DNA of 64,000 nt, taken from Haloplanus sp. XH21. GTDB taxonomy: Archaea; Halobacteriota; Halobacteria; Halobacteriales; Haloferacaceae. The translations under genes were made by a program, and so were the position numbers. Every line of letters begins with the position of its first letter. Position 1 is the first letter of the stretch. Below, one piece after another: positions 55,917 through 63,927 of the stretch. The notes beneath the pieces are model-generated. The model did no database searches. It had not been told where the DNA came from and worked only from the letters and a program-made list of their open reading frames with translations. The stretch spans positions 1 through 64,000 of the forward strand of contig NZ_JALLPL010000001.1 of NCBI RefSeq assembly GCF_023276355.1, written 5' to 3'.

Positions 55917-57116
55917 ATGTCTGCTCCCGGTTCGCTCGCCGACACGCATACAGTTCGGAGCCCCGGCCACGTCGAATACGGCACGGGCGCCGTCGCAGCC
56001 CTCGAATCCTTCGCGACGGATCACGCTGCCGACACCGCACTGCTCGTCACGGACGACCATCTGTCGTCGAGTGGCGTCATCGACGCGCCACGCGCCCGCC
56101 TCGAAGCGGCGGGGCTGGACGTGGCGGTGTACGACGGCGTCGTGCCGGAACCGAAGCTCTCGATGGTCGAGTCCGCAGCGGCGCGAATCCGCGACGCGGG
56201 CGACGTCCTCGTCGTCGGCGTCGGCGGCGGGAGTTCGATGGATACGGCCAAGCTCGCGGCCACCGCCGCGACGGCCGACGAGTCGCCGCGCGAACTGCTC
56301 GGGCGGGACAACGTCTCCGGCCGGAGCGTCCCATTAGCTCTCGTGCCGACGACGGCGGGGACGGGGAGCGAAGTCACCGATGTCGGCGTGTTCGCCGACG
56401 ATCGCGACGGCGGGGCGAAAAAGGTCGCGTTCTCGCCGCACCTGTTCGCGGACCTGGCGGCGGTCGATCCCGACCTGACGAAGACGATGCCACCGAGCGT
56501 CGCGGCGGCGACGGGACTGGACGCACTGACACACGCCGTGGAGAGCTACGTGAGTCTCGACCGCACGCCGTACACGGACACGCTGGCTCGGCGGGCGGTC
56601 GAACTCGTCGCCGAGAACCTCCGGCCGGCCGTCGCACAGGGGGAGCACAACGACGCGGCCCGCGCCCGGATGAGTCTCGCGGCCACGCTCGCCGGCCAGG
56701 CGTTCATCAACTCGGGGCTGGGGGCGGTTCACGCGCTCACTTATCCGCTGGGGATGGAGTGTGACCTGGGTCACGGGCTGGCGAACGGCGTGTTGCTCCC
56801 GCACGTGATGGCGTACAACGTGCCCGCCGAAATCGAGCGGTTCGCCGGCGTCGCGTCCCTGCTGGGCGCCGAGCGTCGCCCCGGCGAGTCGACGCGGGCG
56901 TTCGCGTCGCGGAGCGTCGACGCCGTCTTCGACCTGTTGTCCGACGTCGACGTGCCGACGAGCATCGCGGCCTACGGCGAGTTCGATCGGGCGACGTTCG
57001 AGCGGTTCGCGGACATCGCGTTCGAACACTCCGCGCACAACATCGCGGCGAACCCGCGGCGGATGGACCGCGGGGACGTGGTGAGCGTGTTCGAATCGGC
57101 AGCGGCGGGTCGCTAG
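55917..57116 (+). CDS. Iron-containing (group III) alcohol dehydrogenase
   Basis: The ATG at 55917 gives 399 residues. The NAD loop Gly-Val-Gly-Gly-Gly-Ser-Ser-Met-Asp-Thr-Ala-Lys (about residue 100) and the metal-ligand region Thr-Gly-Leu-Asp-Ala-Leu-Thr-His-Ala-Val-Glu (about 197), with further His residues in Gly-Ala-Val-His-Ala-Leu and Leu-Gly-His-Gly-Leu-Ala-Asn, mark the family. The substrate is unknown; alcohols, aldehydes or lactate-type compounds are possible. The gene is inserted between rps7 and the fusA region, which is unusual for a translation locus. Confidence 0.92.
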   Translation: MSAPGSLADTHTVRSPGHVEYGTGAVAALESFATDHAADTALLVTDDHLSSSGVIDAPRARLEAAGLDVAVYDGVVPEPKLSMVESAAARIRDAGDVLVVGVGGGSSMDTAKLAATAATADESPRELLGRDNVSGRSVPLALVPTTAGTGSEVTDVGVFADDRDGGAKKVAFSPHLFADLAAVDPDLTKTMPPSVAAATGLDALTHAVESYVSLDRTPYTDTLARRAVELVAENLRPAVAQGEHNDAARARMSLAATLAGQAFINSGLGAVHALTYPLGMECDLGHGLANGVLLPHVMAYNVPAEIERFAGVASLLGAERRPGESTRAFASRSVDAVFDLLSDVDVPTSIAAYGEFDRATFERFADIAFEHSAHNIAANPRRMDRGDVVSVFESAAAGR

Positions 57117-57877
57117 TCGGCCGCCTGCCGATCGTCGATGGCGTAGGCCCGCGTCACGGCGACGAGGTCACGCCGGAAGTCGCTCTCAGTTGGCTCCTCG
57201 GCCAGCGAGCGGAACTGGCGTTTGAACGTGTCGAGACCGACATCGGGCGCGTCGGCCGCGGCGGCTCGCCCCAGATCGTACAGGCGGTGGTCGGCGTCGA
57301 TGAGACCGTGCCGTTCAGCGAGGCCGAGGGCGAAGGCGGCGTTGACGGCGGTGATGTCGGGGTCGGCACCGACCGAGACTCGGCGGGAGTTGGGGTCGGT
57401 TGGGCGGGTGTCCGCGTCGGGCGTGTCGGCGACGGCGGCCGCGAGTTGGGATTCGAGAAACTGGACGAGTTTCGCGGCCGGCGCGACCGAGAGCGTGATG
57501 TCGTCGGCGTAGATGTCGCGCATGTGGTTGGCGATCTGATAGCAATGAGTGAGTTTGCGGCGTTCGACGCTCTGGCCGGAGAGCGCGAGAAAGAGCGCCT
57601 CGTCGGTCGACTGGGTGTGAGAGGCGTGGCCCTCCTCGTAGCGGGCCATGTGCGCGAGTTCGTGGAGGGCGAGTTCGCGGGCCATCGCGCTCGTCGCAGC
57701 CTGGCGGGAGATGTTGAGGACGTGGTGGTCGTCGTAGTGAGCGACCCAGGTCCGTTCGTCGGGGTCGTCCCGAACCTGAACGCGGACCGGACGGTCGAGG
57801 TCGTGTTCCGTCGACAGCAGATCGGCGGCGCTGAGAAACGGATCCGGTGGGGCACCGCCCTGTACGCGAACATCCAT
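57113..57877 (-). CDS. HELAH-motif metalloprotease-like protein (DUF5781-like)
   Basis: I chose the ATG at 57877 because a TTACG element is centred about 28 nt upstream; ATG 57886 and GTG 57892 are alternatives. The roughly 254-residue protein has Leu-His-Glu-Leu-Ala-His-Met (about residue 72), an HExxH zinc motif, followed about 15 residues later by further histidines. The remainder is helical and acidic, with no signal peptide or membrane helix, so it is cytoplasmic. I recall haloarchaeal DUF5781 of this type near fusA. Its 3' end overlaps the end of the alcohol dehydrogenase gene by 4 bases. Confidence 0.7.
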   Translation of the reverse strand: MDVRVQGGAPPDPFLSAADLLSTEHDLDRPVRVQVRDDPDERTWVAHYDDHHVLNISRQAATSAMARELALHELAHMARYEEGHASHTQSTDEALFLALSGQSVERRKLTHCYQIANHMRDIYADDITLSVAPAAKLVQFLESQLAAAVADTPDADTRPTDPNSRRVSVGADPDITAVNAAFALGLAERHGLIDADHRLYDLGRAAAADAPDVGLDTFKRQFRSLAEEPTESDFRRDLVAVTRAYAIDDRQAAD

Positions 57878-57942
57878 GCTTATCATTACCACGGTGCAAG
57901 CGCGTAAGACGGTTGTGGTCCGTCAGGATCGACGCCACAGTC

Positions 57943-57986
57943 GTGGTATCGCGTACCACACGGCACCAGCCGCCGGAAATCGGCGG
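57943..57986. other. Two inverted repeats upstream of fusA
   Basis: GTGGTA-TCGCG-TACCAC (57943-57959) and CCGCCG-GAAAT-CGGCGG (57970-57986) each form a 6-bp perfect stem. They sit 55-100 bp before the fusA ATG and 65-110 bp before the protease start, in the gap between divergent genes. They may be operators or transcript hairpins; no evidence decides. Confidence 0.4.
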
Positions 57987-58010
57987 TTTCGCCTCCGGCA
58001 AAACACTACC

Positions 58011-58017
58011 CTTTTGA
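58011..58017 (+). promoter_or_regulatory. TATA-like element of fusA
   Basis: CTTTTGA is centred about 27 nt before the fusA ATG, predicting a leaderless or nearly leaderless mRNA. Confidence 0.45.
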
Positions 58018-58041
58018 CCCTCCTGGCGGTACACGTCAGTA

Positions 58042-60231
58042 ATGGGCCGACGAAAGAAGATCGTACAAGAATGTGAGCGATTGATGGACAAACCGGAGAA
58101 CATCCGGAACATCGCCATCGCCGCTCACGTCGATCACGGCAAGACGACGCTGACGGACAACCTGCTGGCCGGGGCAGGGATGATCTCGCAGGACACCGCG
58201 GGCGAACAGCTCGCGATGGACACGGAACAGGACGAGCAGGAACGCGGCATCACCATCGACGCCGCGAACGTCTCGATGACGCACGAGTACGAGGGCGACA
58301 ACCACCTCATCAACCTCATCGACACGCCGGGCCACGTCGACTTCGGTGGCGACGTGACCCGAGCGATGCGCGCCGTCGACGGCGCGCTGGTGGTCGTCGA
58401 CGCCGTCGAGGGCGCGATGCCCCAGACGGAGACGGTGCTCCGGCAGGCGCTCCGCGAGGGCGTCAAGCCGACGCTGTTCATCAACAAGGTCGACCGCCTC
58501 ATCTCGGAACTGCAGGAAGGCCCCGAGGAGATGCAGGAGCGACTCCTCTCGGTCATCCACGACGTGAACGAACTCATCCGTGGCATGACCGAGGAGATGG
58601 AGGACATCGACGAGGACTGGACGGTTTCCGTCGAAGGCGGCACCGTCGGGTTCGGATCCGCGCTGTACAAGTGGGGCGTCTCGATGCCCTCGATGCAGCG
58701 GACGGGCATGGACTTCGGCGACATCATCGACCTCGAGCGCGCGGACAAGCGCCAGGAACTCCACGAGCGGACGCCGCTCTCGGACGTCGTGCTCGACATG
58801 GTCTGTGAGCACTTCCCGAACCCCGTCGACGCCCAGCCCCGCCGTGTCCCGCGCATCTGGCGTGGCGACGCGGACTCCGACATCGCCGACACGATGCGAC
58901 TGGTCGACGAGGACGGCGAAGTCGTCATGATGGTTACCGACATCGGCGTCGACCCCCACGCGGGCGAAATCGCCGCTGGACGTGTCTTCTCCGGCACCAT
59001 CGAGAAGGGCCAGGAACTCTACGTCTCCGGGACGGCCGGCAAGAATCGCATCCAGAGCGTCGGCATCTACATGGGTGGCGAGCGCGAGGAAGTGGACCGC
59101 GTGCCCGCCGGCAACATCGCCGCCGTCACCGGTCTCAAGGACGCCATCGCCGGCTCCACCGTGTCGAGCGTCGAGATGACGCCGTTCGAGTCCATCGAGC
59201 ACATCTCGGAGCCCGTCATCACGAAAAGCGTCGAGGCGAAGAACATGGACGACCTGCCGAAACTCATCGAGACGCTCCAGCAGGTCGCCAAGGAAGACCC
59301 GACCATCCAGATCGAGATCAACGAGGAGACGGGCGAGCACCTCATCTCCGGGCAGGGTGAACTCCACCTCGAAGTCATCGGGCAGCGCATCGAGCGCAAT
59401 CAGGGCATCCCGATCAACACCGGCGAACCCATCGTCGTCTACCGCGAGGCCCCGCAGCAATCCTCACAGGAAGTCGAGGGTGTCTCGCCGAACCGCCACA
59501 ACAAGTTCTACATCACGGTCGATCCCCTCGACGAGGACATCGTCGACGAGATCCAGATGGGGAACGTCTCGATGGACATGCCCGAACTGGAGCGCCGTGA
59601 GGCGCTGCAGGAGGCCGGCATGGACAAGGACACCTCCCAGAACGTCGAGCAGATCCACGGGACCAACATCCTCATCGACGACACGAAGGGGATTCAGCAC
59701 CTGAACGAGACGATGGAACTCGTCGTCGAAGGGCTGGAAGAGGCGCTCGACGACGGCCCGCTGGCGGCCGAACCCGTCCAGGGCGCACTCATCCGCCTGC
59801 ACGACGCGCGTCTGCACGAAGACACCATCCACCGTGGCCCGGCACAGGTCATCCCCGCCGTCCGAGAGGCCGTCCACCGCGCGCTGATCGACGGCGAGAT
59901 CCGCCTGCTCGAACCCGTCCAGAACGTCCGCATCGACGTTCCCTCGGAACACATGGGTGCGGCGTCTGGCGAGATCCAGGGCCGCCGTGGCCGCGTCGAC
60001 GACATGTACCAGGAGGGCGACCTCATGGTCATCGAGGGCATCGCGCCCGTCGAAGAGATGATCGGCTTCTCCTCGGACATCCGGAGCGCCACGGAAGGCC
60101 GTGCCTCCTGGAACACCGAGAACGCCGGCTTCCGCGTGCTCGCTGACAACCTCCAGCCGGAGAAGATCAAAGAGATCCGCGAGCGCAAGGGCATGAAGCT
60201 GGAACTGCCGCCGTCGGTCGACTACATCTAA
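58042..60231 (+). CDS. fusA: Translation elongation factor aEF-2
   Basis: The 729-residue GTPase moves tRNAs and mRNA through the ribosome. It has G1 Ala-His-Val-Asp-His-Gly-Lys-Thr-Thr (about residue 29), G3 Asp-Thr-Pro-Gly-His-Val-Asp-Phe (94) and G4 Asn-Lys-Val-Asp (151). The diphthamide histidine lies in Asp-Thr-Ile-His-Arg-Gly-Pro-Ala-Gln (about 596). Length is normal and no intein is present. About 125 bp of gap and a leader ORF separate it from the ACT/hom operon. Confidence 0.97.
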   Translation: MGRRKKIVQECERLMDKPENIRNIAIAAHVDHGKTTLTDNLLAGAGMISQDTAGEQLAMDTEQDEQERGITIDAANVSMTHEYEGDNHLINLIDTPGHVDFGGDVTRAMRAVDGALVVVDAVEGAMPQTETVLRQALREGVKPTLFINKVDRLISELQEGPEEMQERLLSVIHDVNELIRGMTEEMEDIDEDWTVSVEGGTVGFGSALYKWGVSMPSMQRTGMDFGDIIDLERADKRQELHERTPLSDVVLDMVCEHFPNPVDAQPRRVPRIWRGDADSDIADTMRLVDEDGEVVMMVTDIGVDPHAGEIAAGRVFSGTIEKGQELYVSGTAGKNRIQSVGIYMGGEREEVDRVPAGNIAAVTGLKDAIAGSTVSSVEMTPFESIEHISEPVITKSVEAKNMDDLPKLIETLQQVAKEDPTIQIEINEETGEHLISGQGELHLEVIGQRIERNQGIPINTGEPIVVYREAPQQSSQEVEGVSPNRHNKFYITVDPLDEDIVDEIQMGNVSMDMPELERREALQEAGMDKDTSQNVEQIHGTNILIDDTKGIQHLNETMELVVEGLEEALDDGPLAAEPVQGALIRLHDARLHEDTIHRGPAQVIPAVREAVHRALIDGEIRLLEPVQNVRIDVPSEHMGAASGEIQGRRGRVDDMYQEGDLMVIEGIAPVEEMIGFSSDIRSATEGRASWNTENAGFRVLADNLQPEKIKEIRERKGMKLELPPSVDYI

Positions 60232-60328
60232 CCCGGCGCGGCTCCGTTTCCGCAGACGTTCTCCCGCACGCCGTGATGGACATCCGCGAAGTGACCGAGC
60301 GTTCGGTGCGAGCGACGACCGATGCAAT

Positions 60329-60336
60329 CATATACC
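60329..60336 (+). promoter_or_regulatory. TATA element of the leader-ACT-hom transcript
   Basis: CATATACC is centred about 25 nt before the ATG at 60357, so transcription is predicted to begin at that ATG (leaderless). The 60352 ATG is only 20 nt away and is less likely. Confidence 0.65.
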
Positions 60337-60356
60337 TTCTTTCCACAGTGTATGGT

Positions 60357-60473
60357 ATGCCTCGCGGCACGACTACCGACAGTCGACGTGTCGGCACGGA
60401 GCTACCCCGCGGCCCCTCCCCGTCGCCGATCACAATTATTCCGACGGGTCGTGCCGCGGGGGTGACGGCCTGA
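60357..60473 (+). CDS. 38-residue Thr/Ile-rich leader ORF before the ACT-hom operon
   Basis: The leaderless ATG opens 38 codons; the TGA is followed directly by the ACT-gene ATG (TGAATG). Seven of the 38 residues are Thr (T5, T6, T7, T14, T26, T30, T37) and three are Ile (25, 27, 28), including Thr-Thr-Thr and Ile-Thr-Ile-Ile. The Ile-Thr-Ile-Ile codons include ACA and two ATT, uncommon in this GC-rich DNA. Thr and Ile are end products of the pathway controlled by hom. Product function is inferred as a regulatory leader peptide; it has no recognisable domain. Confidence 0.55.
   Translation: MPRGTTTDSRRVGTELPRGPSPSPITIIPTGRAAGVTA
60360..60461 (+). promoter_or_regulatory. Candidate attenuator: mutually exclusive stems in the hom leader
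   Basis: Segment A (60360-60373, CCTCGCGGCACGAC) pairs with segment D (60448-60461, GTCGTGCCGCGGGG) over 14 bases with one G-U. Segment C (60405-60412, CCCCGCGG) pairs perfectly with the right part of D (60454-60461). A small stem (CCGACA 60376-60381 with TGTCGG 60389-60394) lies between. D overlaps a Shine-Dalgarno-like GGGGGTGA (60458-60465) 8 nt before the ACT-gene ATG. The stems therefore compete and could hide that site. Confidence 0.5.
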
Positions 60474-61046
60474 ATGGCTGACGACGCCGTCACCACCGAC
60501 GAACTCGAGGAGGAGCGCACCGACGGCGGTGAGCGCCCCCAGACCCACACTATACGGCTTGAGCTACAGGACAAGCCGGGCGAACTGCTGTCGGCGCTGC
60601 GTCCCATCGCCGACAACGGCGGCAACCTGCTCTCGATATTCCACGAGCGGGGGAACCTCACGCCACGTGGTCACATCCCGGTCGAGGTGGACGTGGAGTG
60701 TCCGCCGGACCGCTTTGACACCATCGTGGAGGCGCTCCGCGACGAGGGCGTGAACGTCATCCAAGCCGGTGCCGAGCGATTCGGTGAGGAGATGGCGCTC
60801 CTACTGGTCGGCGACATCGTCGATACCGACTTGTCGGATACGCTCCGACGCATCGAATCGAGTACCGACGCGACGCTCGCGGACCTGTCGCTGTCGGCGC
60901 CGGAAGGACGCGACGGCGCGTCGAGCGCCCGCCTGCGACTGGCGACGCGAACCGGGCGCACCGACGAGGTGTTCGCCCACGTCCGCGACATCGCCGAGGA
61001 GAAAGACCTCGACGTGATCGAACCCCTCCTGGAGGTGGCGGAATGA
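60474..61046 (+). CDS. ACT-domain amino-acid-sensing protein
   Basis: The 190-residue protein has an acidic N-terminal tail and two ACT-type folds (about residues 26-95 and 105-185; Leu-Gln-Asp-Lys-Pro-Gly-Glu-Leu-Leu, Gly-Gly-Asn-Leu-Leu-Ser-Ile). ACT domains bind amino acids and regulate enzymes. It lies 4 bases overlapping before hom, so it probably provides in trans the regulatory domain that many homoserine dehydrogenases carry on the same chain. The likely ligand is threonine or a related product. Translation is expected to couple to the leader ORF. Confidence 0.85.
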   Translation: MADDAVTTDELEEERTDGGERPQTHTIRLELQDKPGELLSALRPIADNGGNLLSIFHERGNLTPRGHIPVEVDVECPPDRFDTIVEALRDEGVNVIQAGAERFGEEMALLLVGDIVDTDLSDTLRRIESSTDATLADLSLSAPEGRDGASSARLRLATRTGRTDEVFAHVRDIAEEKDLDVIEPLLEVAE

Positions 61047-61996
61047 GCCTTCGACTCGCCGTCATCGGCGTCGGCGCAGTTGGTCGTTCCGTCGTCGAAC
61101 TCGCGCCGGAGTACGGGCATCGCGTGACGGCAGTCGCCGACTCCAGTTCGGCGGCCGTCGATCCGAACGGCCTCGACGCCGACGCGGTGTTCGAGCGCAA
61201 GGACCGGGAGGGCGTCGTCGGCGACGGCGACCCGGCGGACGCCCTCGCGGCCGACTACGACGTCCTCGTGGAGGCGACGCCGACGACGCTCGGCGACGCC
61301 GAACCCGGGTTCTCACACGTCAAGGCGGCGCTGGAGCGGGACCGCCACGTCGTCCTGGCGAACAAGGGGCCGGTCGCCGAGCGGTACGCCGACCTGATGG
61401 CACTCGAACGCGAGAGCGAGGGGGCAGTGCAGTTCGAGGCGGCTGTCGGCGGCGCTATCCCCATCCTCTCGACCATCAGCGACTTCGGGCCGAATCAGAT
61501 CACGGCGGCCCGCGGCGTCCTCAACGGCACGGCGAACTTCATCCTCTCGCGGATGGCTGCGGAGGGGCTGGGGTACGAACACGTCCTCGCCGAGGCCCAG
61601 GACCTGGGCGTCGCCGAGGCGGACCCCGCCTTCGACGTCGAGGGGACCGACGCGGCGCTGAAGTTCGTCATCCTGGCGAACGTGCTCAGCGACGGAGACC
61701 AAGTGTACAGCCTCGACGATGCGCGAGTCGAGGGCATCCGCGACATCCCCGCGAGCGCGCTGGATCTGGCGGCCGAAGACGGCCGGACGGTTCGCCTGAT
61801 CGGCGAGGCGACCGCCGACGGCGTCCGGGTCGGCCCGCGGCTCGTCCCGAAGCACGACGCCCTCTCGGTCACGGGCACGCGAAACATCGTCCAGTTCGAG
61901 ACGGTCAACGCCGGACAGTTGCACCTCAGCGGACGGGGGGCCGGCGGCCCCGAGACCGCGACGGCCATCCTCTCGGACGTCGGGCGCCTAGAGTAG
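61043..61996 (+). CDS. hom: Homoserine dehydrogenase
   Basis: The 317-residue protein reduces aspartate semialdehyde to homoserine, the branch to threonine, isoleucine and methionine. It has Gly-Val-Gly-Ala-Val-Gly-Arg-Ser-Val (residues 8-16), Ala-Asn-Lys-Gly-Pro-Val-Ala (about 109), Ala-Ala-Val-Gly-Gly-Ala-Ile-Pro-Ile (133) and Gly-Val-Leu-Asn-Gly-Thr (155). It lacks a C-terminal ACT domain, which is encoded separately just upstream. It overlaps the ACT gene by 4 bases. Confidence 0.95.
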   Translation: MSLRLAVIGVGAVGRSVVELAPEYGHRVTAVADSSSAAVDPNGLDADAVFERKDREGVVGDGDPADALAADYDVLVEATPTTLGDAEPGFSHVKAALERDRHVVLANKGPVAERYADLMALERESEGAVQFEAAVGGAIPILSTISDFGPNQITAARGVLNGTANFILSRMAAEGLGYEHVLAEAQDLGVAEADPAFDVEGTDAALKFVILANVLSDGDQVYSLDDARVEGIRDIPASALDLAAEDGRTVRLIGEATADGVRVGPRLVPKHDALSVTGTRNIVQFETVNAGQLHLSGRGAGGPETATAILSDVGRLE

Positions 61997-62083
61997 CGGC
62001 CGCCCGCTCGACGGGGGTGACCGTGCGGTGACCTCTCACAAACCCCCGGACGGCGCGGGGATGCTCTGTAACGCGTATCGAAA

Positions 62084-62096
62084 TGGTTTTAGGTGA
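62084..62096 (+). promoter_or_regulatory. TATA-like element of tuf
   Basis: TGGTTTTAGGTG is centred about 55 nt before the tuf ATG, implying a leader of about 28 nt. A small hairpin GCGC-CTTA-GCGC (62121-62132) lies in that leader. Alternative AT-rich elements at 62105 cannot be excluded. Confidence 0.45.
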
Positions 62097-62143
62097 ATCA
62101 AGCGAATTATTCCTCACCAAGCGCCTTAGCGCGTGATTCCACC

Positions 62144-63409
62144 ATGAGTGACAAACCGCACCAGAATCTGGCCATTATCGGCCACGTCGACCACGGCAAG
62201 AGCACGCTCGTCGGGCGACTCCTGTTCGAAACGGGGTCCGTACCGGAGCACGTCATCGAACAGTACCGCGAAGAAGCAGAGGAGAAGGGCAAGGGCGGCT
62301 TCGAGTTCGCCTACGTGATGGACAACCTCGCCGAGGAGCGAGAGCGTGGTGTCACCATCGACATCGCCCACCAAGAGTTCGACACGGACGAATACTACTT
62401 CACCATCGTCGACTGTCCGGGTCACCGTGACTTCGTGAAGAACATGATCACGGGGGCCTCCCAGGCCGACAACGCGGTGCTCGTCGTCGCGGCCGACGAC
62501 GGCGTCGCGCCCCAGACGCGAGAGCACGTCTTCCTCGCGCGGACGCTCGGGATCAACGAACTGATCATCGGCGTCAACAAGATGGACATCGTCGACTACA
62601 GCGAGGACACCTACGAGGAAGTCGTCGGTGAAGTCAAGAAGCTCCTCAAGCAGGTCCAGTTCGGAACGGAGGACGCGTCCTTCATCCCGATTTCGGCCTT
62701 CGAGGGCGACAACGTCGCCGAGAAGTCCGGCAACATGGACTGGTTCGACGGGCCGACGCTGCTCGAATCCCTGAACGACCTGCCGGCGACGGAGCCGCCG
62801 ACGGACGCGCCGCTCCGCCTGCCGATTCAGGACGTGTACACCATCTCCGGCATCGGGACGGTCCCGGTCGGCCGTCTCGAAACCGGGACGATGCACGCCG
62901 GCGACAACGTCAGCTTCCAGCCGTCTGATGTCGGTGGCGAGGTCAAGACCATCGAGATGCACCACGAGGAAGTCGACTCCGCGGGCCCCGGCGACAACGT
63001 CGGGTTCAACGTCCGTGGCGTCGGCAAGGACGACATCCGCCGTGGCGACGTCTGTGGCCCGGCCGACGACCCGCCGTCGGTCGCCGAGACGTTCCAGGCA
63101 CAGGTCGTCGTCATGCAGCACCCGAGCGTCATCACGGCGGGCTACACGCCGGTCTTCCACGCCCACACGGCGCAGGTCGCGTGTACCATCGAGTCCATCG
63201 ACCAGAAGCTCGACCCCGCCAGCGGGGAAGTCGCCGAGGAGAATCCGGACTTCATCAAGTCCGGCGACGCGGCTGTCGTGACGGTGCGACCGCAGAAGCC
63301 GCTCAGCATCGAGCCGTCCTCGGAGATTCCGGAACTCGGGAGCTTCGCCATCCGTGACATGGGTCAGACCATCGCGGCCGGCAAAGTGCTCTCGGTCAAC
63401 GAGCGATAG
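62144..63409 (+). CDS. tuf: Translation elongation factor aEF-1A
   Basis: The 421-residue GTPase delivers aminoacyl-tRNA. It has Gly-His-Val-Asp-His-Gly-Lys-Ser-Thr (about residue 13), Asp-Cys-Pro-Gly-His-Arg-Asp-Phe (88), Asn-Lys-Met-Asp (145) and the C-terminal barrels. The ATG at 62144 gives the normal family N-terminus; an upstream start at 62093 is rejected as non-conserved. It is followed with no gap by rps10. Confidence 0.97.
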   Translation: MSDKPHQNLAIIGHVDHGKSTLVGRLLFETGSVPEHVIEQYREEAEEKGKGGFEFAYVMDNLAEERERGVTIDIAHQEFDTDEYYFTIVDCPGHRDFVKNMITGASQADNAVLVVAADDGVAPQTREHVFLARTLGINELIIGVNKMDIVDYSEDTYEEVVGEVKKLLKQVQFGTEDASFIPISAFEGDNVAEKSGNMDWFDGPTLLESLNDLPATEPPTDAPLRLPIQDVYTISGIGTVPVGRLETGTMHAGDNVSFQPSDVGGEVKTIEMHHEEVDSAGPGDNVGFNVRGVGKDDIRRGDVCGPADDPPSVAETFQAQVVVMQHPSVITAGYTPVFHAHTAQVACTIESIDQKLDPASGEVAEENPDFIKSGDAAVVTVRPQKPLSIEPSSEIPELGSFAIRDMGQTIAAGKVLSVNER

Positions 63410-63718
63410 ATGCAGCAAGCACGCGTCCGCCTGGCGGGTACGAGCCCCGAGGACCTCGACGACATCTGCGACGAAGTCCGCGACATCGCGGGCAAGACGG
63501 GGGTCAACCTCAGTGGGCCGATCCCGCTGCCGACCAAGACCCTAGAAGTCCCGTCCCGGAAGTCCCCCGACGGTGAGGGGACCGCGACCTGGGAGCACTG
63601 GGAGATGCGCGTCCACAAGCGTCTGATCGACATCGACGCCGACGAACGCGCGCTTCGCCAGCTCATGCGCATCCAGGTGCCGAACGACGTCAGTATCGAG
63701 ATCGTCCTCGAAGACTGA
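63410..63718 (+). CDS. rps10: 30S ribosomal protein S10
   Basis: The 102-residue protein has the S10 pattern: Ala-Arg-Val-Arg-Leu-Ala-Gly at the start, Gly-Pro-Ile-Pro-Leu-Pro-Thr-Lys (about residues 43-50) in the middle, [11 protein letters not shown] (about 66) and Leu-Met-Arg-Ile-Gln-Val-Pro near the end. Its ATG follows the tuf TAG directly. It closes the elongation factor unit, and tRNA-Ala lies about 100 bp on. Confidence 0.96.
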   Translation: MQQARVRLAGTSPEDLDDICDEVRDIAGKTGVNLSGPIPLPTKTLEVPSRKSPDGEGTATWEHWEMRVHKRLIDIDADERALRQLMRIQVPNDVSIEIVLED

Positions 63719-63816
63719 CGGGCATCGTCCGGCCTTCGACACGGCGCTAAGGCGTTCCACGCTTTTCCGTCGCGAACAGAAGGGTACAAGTGTGCCCGTC
63801 GGCTGTATCTAACTGC

Positions 63817-63888
63817 GGGCTCGTAGATCAGCGGTAGATCGCTTCCTTCGCAAGGAAGAGGCCCGGGGTTCAAATCCCCGCGAGTCCA
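63817..63888 (+). tRNA. tRNA-Ala (anticodon CGC)
   Basis: The 72-nt cloverleaf has acceptor arms GGGCTCG and CGAGTCC with discriminator A, anticodon stem CTTCC/GGAAG with loop TTCGCAA (anticodon CGC), and T-arm GGGGTTCAAATCCCC. The G3-U70 wobble pair, the identity element of tRNA-Ala, is present. No CCA is encoded. A TATA-like GGGTACAAG lies about 31 nt upstream. Confidence 0.96.
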
Positions 63889-63902
63889 TCGGAGCGACCG
63901 AG

Positions 63903-63907
63903 TTTTT
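63903..63907 (+). terminator. T-run behind tRNA-Ala
   Basis: A TTTTT run 15 bp after the tRNA 3' end matches the usual oligo-T signal of archaeal termination. Confidence 0.5.
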
Positions 63908-63927
63908 CGAGGGAGCGAGAATGGCGA

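Noticed and set aside
60352-60464. Alternative leader ORF from ATG 60352 in another frame
   Set aside because: It lies only 20 nt from the TATA centre, has an Arg/Pro-rich product with no amino acid theme, and does not end at the ACT-gene start.
60273-60473. Longer version of the leader ORF from 60273
   Set aside because: The TATA element at 60329 lies inside it, so the transcript would start downstream; the added residues look unconstrained.
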